A stretch of DNA of 64,000 bases, taken from Halichondria panicea. Lineage: Eukaryota; Porifera; Demospongiae; Suberitida; Halichondriidae. Location of the stretch: the NCBI RefSeq assembly GCF_963675165.1, contig NC_087385.1:1-64000 (forward strand), written 5' to 3'. A program made the translations under genes and the position numbers. The notes beneath the pieces are model-generated. The model was not told the DNA's origin and searched no databases. It was given only the letters and a program-made list of their open reading frames with translations. Shown here in pieces: positions 57,954 through 64,000 of the stretch; position 1 is the stretch's first letter; each line of letters starts with the position of its first letter.

Positions 57954-59092
57954 ATGCCTTCCCTGCTTTTGGTTTTGGTAACCTGTCTGATAGGTGGCTG
58001 TCTCGTGGAAGGTCAGTTGTGATGCACGCTCTGTTGTAAGAGCCAGCTATGAATGACTTTTGGGTGATAGATCTAGTAGCTAGCTATAGCCAATATATTA
58101 CTGTTTGTATTAATGCTGCCACATTCACAGGGGCTGCTGTTGTACTGGAGAAACAGGGTCGAGGTAAGCAATACAATCCATGCATTCTATACCCTCCTCG
58201 AAATAATTATACCCGCTGTACGGTACCTAATACAGTAACTGTATTAGGTACCGTACAGCAGGTATATTTCGAGGGTATAAATGTTCAAAGTTTTCACAGA
58301 TTAAGCATGTACCGCAAACATTTTATAACTGCAAATTTAATATCGCATGCATGCATGCTGCAAAAAGCTGCTATTCCACGATATTAAATTCGCGAAAGCC
58401 TTTCTAAAGGTATTTCCGCAAACCATATACCCTCGAAATATACCCACTATACGGTCTTTGCATGGGTATATATATTTGGGCTGTACCCCCTCCCTCCCCC
58501 CCCCCCCAGGTCATGCACACTGTATAAGGTGTTAAATACTCTATACTTTAGGTATCTTAAATTCTAAAAGCCACGCTGTTAGTGTACTATGAAACTATAC
58601 ATGTCTGTCCCTGCAGTGAGGCTGAGCGGTGAGTGTAACTCGTACGAACGAGAGAAGCTCAACGAAGGCTATCGCACATGTGTCTACAAGGACTCAAAGG
58701 GAATCCCCACGGTAGGGGTGGGCTTCAACCTCGAGAAGTTCGGAGCTAAACAAGAGATAGAGTCAGTAGGTGCAGATTACAGTATGGTGCTGAATGGATC
58801 AGAGTGTCTGAAGGACAACCAGATAGAGGAGCTCTTCAACAAAGACATGGACTCTGCAGTCAGTTGTGCAGAAGGTTTTGTTAGTGGGATTGGCGATACT
58901 GCAGAGTCAGCAGTGGCAGACATGGCCTTCAACCTTGGCTGCTCCCAGCTGCATTCATTCAACACATTCCGCTCATTGCTCCAACAGAAGAAATTCGATG
59001 CAGCTGCCCAAGACATGCAGGGCACTGCTTGGTGTGGGCAGGTGGGGTCTCGTTGCAGTCGTGATGTGGACTGTATCAAGAAAGGTCGATGA
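57954..59092 (+). CDS. Secreted phage-type (T4-like, GH24) lysozyme, copy 1
   Basis: Three exons: 57954-58011 (signal peptide MPSLLLVLVTCLIGGCLVEG), 58131-58163 and 58617-59092. Phases 1 and 1 agree and the total is 189 codons including stop. Family role: GH24 enzymes cleave bacterial peptidoglycan. The active-site region EKLNEGYRTCVYKDSKGIPT lines up with T4 lysozyme: Glu (NEG), Asp (YKD) and Thr (IPT) are present, while the T4 His31 position is Phe (VGVGFNLEKFG). Downstream DMAFNLGCSQLHSFNTF, LLQQKKFDAAAQDM and CSRDVDC fit the fold; extra Cys residues suggest disulphides in a secreted form. Introns and signal peptide show it is a resident animal gene; the family is otherwise mainly phage/bacterial, so ancient transfer is inferred. 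Likely role: antibacterial defence or digestion. Confidence 0.9.
58215..58259. repeat. Perfect 22-bp inverted repeat
   Basis: GCTGTACGGTACCTAATACAGT (58215-58236) and its exact reverse complement (58238-58259) are separated by one base. It lies at the left end of the MITE in the lysozyme intron. Unit 2 keeps only the right half. Confidence 0.85.
58251..58454. mobile_element. MITE in lysozyme intron 2, unit 1
   Basis: The left end CCGTACAGCAGGTATATTTCG and right end CGAAATATACCCACTATACGG are inverted. Inside are further inverted blocks around GCATGCATGC (ATATCG...CGATAT, TTAAATTCGCGAAAGCC). No coding capacity. Confidence 0.75.
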
Positions 59093-59221
59093 GCTCTCAG
59101 GCTAACTGAACTGTTGTATTATATGAACAGATATATGAACAATGGACTTGTAAACTTGATTATTGTAAAAATTTGTTTGGTAAATGAGTGATTGAACATT
59201 ATAAAACCAATACAACAAATG

Positions 59222-59321
59222 CTAGCTAAGACCAGTCAAAGTGTCCCCCCATTTGCTCTCTCTGCATTCTCTGTACACGTCTCTGTGCTTGGACTTTGTC
59301 AGAATCACATCTTTCACCTCT

Positions 59322-59380
<59 letters not shown>

Positions 59381-60905
59381 ATGTGGGTGTGGGAGTGGGG
59401 GGTGGGTGAGGCAGTGAATACACTATACAGGCCGTATAGTGTTCATACCTTGTCTGGTACACAGTTTGCAGAGGATGTGCTTAGTTCTCTTCTTGGTCGG
59501 CTGAAGGATCCGGCCATCCACACCTGTGACAGTGACATGTAACTAACACATCTTCGTGCATGGCTAGTGAGGTTACCTTCATCGTGATTCCTAGGTCCTT
59601 TCTTGAGCACTACATACGAGAAGTTCTCTAAATGATATCCTTTGTGTTTCAATGGTCCATTTCTCTGCAATAATTAGAACACATGACCTTTGGACAGTCT
59701 AAACACATCACCAGTGAGTTGCCAAAATGGGTATTTCAATTGTGAAAATGCACAATCTTATGAGTACTCAAAGTTAGCTATCAAAACAAGCTAATTTCAG
59801 AACAAACAATCACTAAGGGCATTTCTACCTGAAAGCAATCATTGATTGATAGACCTTTCAAGGGCTGCTAATACAACATTCACTTTTCAATTCTGAAATT
59901 ACACAATCCTAGCTCCAATTATGAGCGCTTAAAGTTGGCTAAAAGTCCTCAGCTGTTTGTGAGTACTATAGTCGGCTCTGTAACTAGAGTTCTGGTGATC
60001 CAATTCAAATTGAATTTTCAGAAAAAGAACTTTCAGATGGTATGCTCAAATCTTAAACGAGTCATAATTTCCAACTATGGGCTCCACAGGCAATGATTTT
60101 CTTCTTAATAATTATTACTCTGACTCACCTCTGACAGTGCTAACTGTACCCTCTGTCCAAAGCGACAGGGAAGCTTTGAGTTCAGTATCAGTGGACACTC
60201 TGATTCATGAGGACACTGCACACACACACACAGAGTAATGTACTAAGCATCCTACATAGTAAACACACACCCACACACACACACACGGGTCGTACCGGTG
60301 CAAAGACATGACCTTCCAACTCTTCACTGCTCTCATCCTCGTAACGTGTCCACTTCCCAGCAGCCTGTGATGGGTGTGGTCAATAGGTGTGGCCTGACAC
60401 ACGACACCTCACCTGTAGAATCATATCCCTAGCCTCACTGATGACCTTGAACCCCGTCCAGTTACCAGGCTCCACCAACACCTGCACACAATCATAACAA
60501 AGCCTCACAATAGTTGCACTTTCTTACCAGATATTTCCGTGTCTTTCTCCACAAAGAAGCCAGAAACATTCTCCTCAGTTTAAGGGAATGGACCTCCCCC
60601 AGTGAATGACCCCCTAGCCCTACCACTATATCGTACCCCACCTGTACACATCAAATGACATCATAGCAAGGTCACATGACTATCTGTATAATGATCGGAC
60701 AGTATAATTATACCTTGTTTGAGAGAGGAAGGTATTGTCTGAAATGTACTCCTGGTATATCCTCAGGTGTAGGTGGGTGTGGTTCCTGTAGGGGGATTTC
60801 CCCACCCACCCTCAGCACTCTAGCAAGGTTCCCCATATCACTGGACACATCCACACACTGATACTCGTACAGAGACTCCGCCCACAATGAGTGGGCAGCC
60901 CTGCA
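59222..60905 (-). CDS. METTL17: METTL17/RSM22-like mitochondrial protein, 3' half only
   Basis: Family role: METTL17 (yeast Rsm22) binds the assembling mitochondrial small ribosomal subunit and holds an Fe-S cluster. Eight exons run down from 60905: AHSLWAESLYEYQCVDVSSD ... IPGVHFRQYLPLSNK; VGYDIVVGLGGHSLGEVHSL ... LASLWRKTRKYL; VLVEPGNWTGFKVISEARDM; AAGKWTRYEDESSEELEG ... HVFAP; CPHESECPLILNSKLPCRFG; HLENFSYVVLKKGPRNHDE; GRILQPTKKRTKHILCKLCT; and a last exon EVKDVILTKSKHRDVYRECR ... SKWGDTL (stop 59222-59224). The Cys residues in CPHESECP, LPC and CKLC fit the cluster ligands. The first exon is preceded by an acceptor, but only ~110 bp remain before unit 2 begins, so N-terminal exons are absent here. 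Either it is a truncated duplicate or the 5' exons lie beyond the window. Confidence 0.85.
59322..59382. repeat. (GT)n tract before the last METTL17 acceptor
   Basis: On the minus strand this is a CA tract ending in ACACAG|GAGAGGTGAAAG, the acceptor of the final METTL17 exon. Confidence 0.85.
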
Positions 60906-61091
60906 GAGTAAAATATATGGTTGATTCCTAAATATACTTTTCCATAAATACGACAAGTATAACATTCTCTGGGGACAAATTAACAGTTGTTACTGCACAG
61001 ACTATTAGCACAACATTTAATAAAAATAAACAGTTTCCACGATTAGAATAAAAGGCCTATAGCTATAGAATCATTCGCACTTGATTGAGCC

Positions 61092-62350
61092 ATGACGACT
61101 CTCCTATAGCTATAGTGTTTGCAGCATTGGTTATTAATGTGGCTCTGGCAGTGGACAACACTGTGTACCATATCAAACCAACGTTAGCTAGTCCTTGTCC
61201 ACACCTTCAGTGCAGAACTCTGGACGTTATTGCAAGATATCCAAATCCAGTTTTATATGGCTATTGGAAAAGAAATGTGAGCTTGATTTTCTTGCCTGGA
61301 GCTCACAAGTTATCGGAAAAGATGACAGCCCCAGACTTATACAGTCTGGACTTGAAGCTGAAGGTGTTAAGTGGTCGAGTGGACATTAACTGTGAGAATG
61401 GAGCCTACATTAGCTTATCCGGCTCTGGAAGGGTTTCGTTTGAGGGACTTCATTTTTCCAACTGTGGGGGATGGGACAATAGACCGTACGTACCTATGAG
61501 AAACCCTGGGGTACTATATTTTGTTTATTGGAGTTGTCACGGTTTCAAGTTGTAGCTTTCGAGGCACAAAAGAGGATTATACATTCGAGTCGATTTCTAG
61601 TGAAACACTTCTTTTCAACTCAACTTTTACAAATTCGGTCAAAGTTTTTTCTGTTAACTTTAACCAGAAGCGAGAAGGCAACCTCACCATCAGTAACTGC
61701 ATGTTTCAAGGAGACTATTCCAGTCAAGGAGGAGCTCTGTATCAAGAACTTGTTAAGAGCAAATATAACAAACTCTGTCTTTAGAAGCAGTGTGGCAAAC
61801 ACAGGCAGTGTGTACATACAAGACAGTGGAGTTTCCTTCAGCAATGTCGTTTTTCAAAACAACTCGGCATTTTACTGTGCAGCAGTTTATATGGAGAGCA
61901 GTGATGTCAACATCACTACAACGTTACTTAGTGATAATATGGCCCATCGTCATGCTGTTCTCTGTGTTGCCTATAGCAACCTCAGGATGGGTAATGTATC
62001 CATCACTCACAATGTTGCAAAGTTGAATGGAACTGGTGGTATATTTGCAGCCCGCAGCACTGAATGGAACTGGTGGTATATTTGCAGCCCGCAGCACTGT
62101 CCTGCTCAACCGAGTGGTATTCAGAAAACAGGGGATTCTACGGTGGAGCATTGTATCTGTCCAGAAGCATATTACAAGCGGATAGGACCGTGTTCAGAGG
62201 TAATCGAGCTGCCTTGTTTGGTGGAGCGTTGTATGCTGAAGCAAGTGAGGCAGTATTTCAAAACTCCTTGTTCCGAAATAACAGCGATTCCTTGGGCAAA
62301 GAAGCCATTGCCTCTGTGAAGAGCAGCATCACTGGTGTGGGGTCGACCTA
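61092..62350 (+). pseudogene. Beta-helix-like protein, copy 2, frame-disrupted
   Basis: The ATG at 61092 runs into a stop after five codons, because CTCCTAGCT of copy 1 is CTCCTATAGCT here (+TA). The remainder (IVFAALVINVALAVDNTVYH onward) is open from a non-ATG codon. Further breaks: near 61511-61527 (after RNPGVL), at 61739-61745 (TATCAAGAAC versus TATATCAAAAAC in copy 1) and around the 37-bp repeat, here in two copies. Downstream GGALYLSRSILQADRTVFRG and FGGALYAEASEAVFQ match copy 1. It is therefore more damaged at its start than copy 1. Confidence 0.7.
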
Positions 62351-62442
62351 GCCAGCACCTGTATATAAAGCAAGGGACAGTAATGTAGAGGTGTGAACGA
62401 TTGAAACAGTATTATAAGGACAAATACACCATTTATAGAGTA

Positions 62443-62838
62443 CCGTATATCTTCTAATTTATGGGACACTTCTAATTACCCGGACACTCTTTTGGGCAAT
62501 TTTCGTTGTTCTAATACAACGGACACTCGAGTACTTTAATATTACATTTGTTCTAAATATCCGGACAATACCTTGAAAAGTTGAGTTACCATTCATAGAC
62601 GGCAAGTAAGACTTAGAGTGCTGCAGTTAGATAGCCTTTGAGTAGCTAGTTTTAGATAGTTAGTGCAACTATTCAGTCGTACCTTGTTCTATTAAACTTA
62701 GCTAGCTCGCATGCAGCTGCTTGCTTGTTCTAATTATTCCGGACACTTCGCATGCTCTATAAAAGTCTGTTCCAATTATACCCGGACAATTTCCAAAATA
62801 ATTATTTTTTGCTGTCCGATAAATTAGAAGATATACGG
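62443..62838. mobile_element. 396-bp MITE with TA target duplication
   Basis: The termini CCGTATATCTTCTAATTTAT and ATAAATTAGAAGATATACGG are perfect inverted repeats, flanked by TA on both sides. Unit 1 has the uninterrupted site (TATAGAGTACTAGCAG at ~57690). Inside, TTCTAATT...CCGGACA-type motifs recur about six times. No coding capacity. TA duplication and termini suggest Tc1/mariner-type mobilisation. Confidence 0.9.
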
Positions 62839-63149
62839 TACTAGAATCTAGCAGTATAGCATAGAGATCTACCGGTAGTTTATAGCTATTACAATTGACT
62901 ATTATGCTGTTGCACCATAGATTGACGTTTATAGCTATTACAATTGACTATTCAGTATTATGCTGTTGCACCATAGATTGACAATCTATGTTGCCTCCTT
63001 CAGTGCGGCCTGAAATCGAGGCTAACACTGCGCATGCTCAAGCCACAAAGGGGTGGGTCTGCCAGGCCCTGCAATAAAGGTGGGTTTCCTTTTTGTGACT
63101 TATGGTATATTAGCCAGGACACTAGCTCTTGATCAAGCTCTATAGAACC

Positions 63150-64000
63150 ATGCCTTCCCTGCTTTTGGTTTTGGTAACCTGTCTGATAGGTGGCTGTCTC
63201 GTGGAAGGTCAGTTGTGATACACGCTCTGTTGTAAGAGCCAGCTATGAATGACTTTTGGGTGATAGATCTAGTAGCTAGCTATAGCCAATATATTACTGT
63301 CTGTATTAATGCTGCCACATTCACAGGGGCTGCTGTTGTACTGGAGAAACAGGGTCGAGGTAAGCAATACAATCCATGCATTCTCTACCCTATGTACTGT
63401 ATTAGGTACCGTACAGCGGGTATATTTCGAGGGTATAAATGTTCGAAGTTTTCACAGATTAAGCATGTACCACAAACATTCATAACTGCGAATTTAATAT
63501 CGCATGCATGCATGCTGCAAAAGCTGCTATTCCACGATATTAAATTCGCGAAAGCCTTTCTAAAGGTATTTCCGCAAACCATATACCCTCGAAATATACC
63601 CACTATACGGTCTTTGCATGGGTATATATATTTGGGCTGTACCCCCTCCCTCCCCCCCCAGGTCATGCACACTGTATAAGGTGTTAAATACTCTATACTT
63701 TAGGTATCTTAAATTCTAAAAGCCACGCTGTTAGTGTACTATGAAACTATACATGTCTGTCCCTGCAGTGAGGCTGAGCGGTGAGTGTAACTCGTACGAA
63801 CGAGAGAAGCTCAACGAAGGCTATCGCACATGTGTCTACAAGGACTCAAAGGGAATCCCCACCGTAGGGGTGGGCTTCAACCTCGAGAAGTTCGGAGCTA
63901 AACAAGAGATAGAGTCAGTAGGTGCAGATTACAGTATGGTGCTGAATGGATCAGAGTGTCTGAAGGACAACCAGATAGAGGAGCTCTTCAACAAAGACAT
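63150..64000 (+). CDS. Secreted phage-type (GH24) lysozyme, copy 2, 3' end outside window
   Basis: Exons 63150-63207, 63327-63359 and 63769 to the window end mirror copy 1 exactly in length and phase. The signal peptide (MPSLLLVLVTCLIGGCLVEG) and active-site block (EKLNEGYRTCVYKDSKGIPT) are unchanged as far as can be read. The window stops within the exon after EELFNKD. The gene appears intact, in contrast to the broken beta-helix copy beside it, which suggests selection on the lysozyme or very recent duplication. Confidence 0.88.
63409..63610. mobile_element. MITE in lysozyme intron 2, unit 2
   Basis: The same element as at 58251-58454, with ends CCGTACAGCGGGTATATTTCG and CGAAATATACCCACTATACGG. 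It was duplicated with the unit rather than inserted independently, since position and flanks match. The left flanking palindrome arm present in unit 1 is missing. Confidence 0.75.

Larger units (their letters stand above)
56230..61018 (+). repeat. Tandem segmental duplication, unit 1
   Basis: Unit 1 starts at AATAAAAATAAACAGTTTCC; the same sequence recurs at 61019, so the period is 4789 bp. It contains the beta-helix gene, the lysozyme gene and a minus-strand METTL17 3' part. The two copies are highly similar over the beta-helix and lysozyme parts, differing by small indels and a MITE in unit 2. Confidence 0.88.
61019..64000 (+). repeat. Tandem segmental duplication, unit 2 (cut by window end)
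   Basis: It repeats unit 1 from 56230 onward: beta-helix gene, spacer and lysozyme gene. It differs by a 396-bp MITE (62443-62838), a small duplication near 62875-62980, loss of about 40 bp in lysozyme intron 2, and small coding indels. Confidence 0.9.

Overview
The window is eukaryotic nuclear DNA from an animal. Every protein-coding locus but one (the 648-codon gene at 21201-23147) is split by short GT-AG introns. The genes are metazoan-type: a HOIP-like linear-ubiquitin ligase, a syntaxin-16-like SNARE, an SLC7 light chain, a junctophilin, TPX2, PIGM and DHX35. High gene density, small introns, many MITE-like elements, a Kelch/TKL-like kinase and a phage-type (GH24) lysozyme suggest an early-branching animal, most likely a demosponge. 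The taxon is an inference, because no marker gene is present.

Layout. 48-7967 (+) RNF31/HOIP-like RBR ligase. 8410-10469 (-) STX16. 10887-11135 (+) ATP synthase subunit f. 11295-14841 (-) SLC7 transporter. 15235-20996 (+) an mRNA cap guanine-N7 methyltransferase whose N-terminal exons encode a TIR-like domain. 21201-23147 (-) an unidentified single-exon gene. 23559-27139 (-) junctophilin. 27360-29424 (-) eIF2 beta. 29654-36402 (+) DHX35 helicase. 36748-39903 (+) DNAJA-type HSP40. 40178-43163 (-) Kelch plus kinase gene with two apparent frameshifts. 43485-44752 (-) NUDT8-type Nudix hydrolase. 44905-49482 (+) FG-GAP membrane protein resembling plant NERD1. 49815-53519 (+) TPX2. 53910-55998 (+) PIGM. 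56230-64000 holds a tandem duplication of about 4.8 kb per unit, carrying a broken beta-helix protein gene and a phage-type lysozyme gene. Between the lysozyme of unit 1 and the start of unit 2 lies the 3' half of a METTL17-like gene (59222-60905, -).

Most genes are unrelated housekeeping loci and there is no operon logic. Several pairs are head to head with short shared promoters: STX16/ATP5MF, SLC7/RNMT, EIF2S2/DHX35 and NUDT8/NERD1-like. The last promoter carries a perfect 17-bp inverted repeat.

Two things stand out. First, the TIR-RNMT architecture is supported by compatible splice phases across four consecutive junctions. Second, tandem arrays repeatedly sit exactly on exon-intron junctions (RNMT, PIGM, DHX35 twice, junctophilin, RNF31), so real splice sites are flanked by up to 19 near-identical decoys. 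Introns also hold several families of short inverted-repeat elements, long (GT)n tracts and a terminal-inverted-repeat element with a tRNA-like core. All homology calls come from reading the sequence against remembered families; no database search was run.
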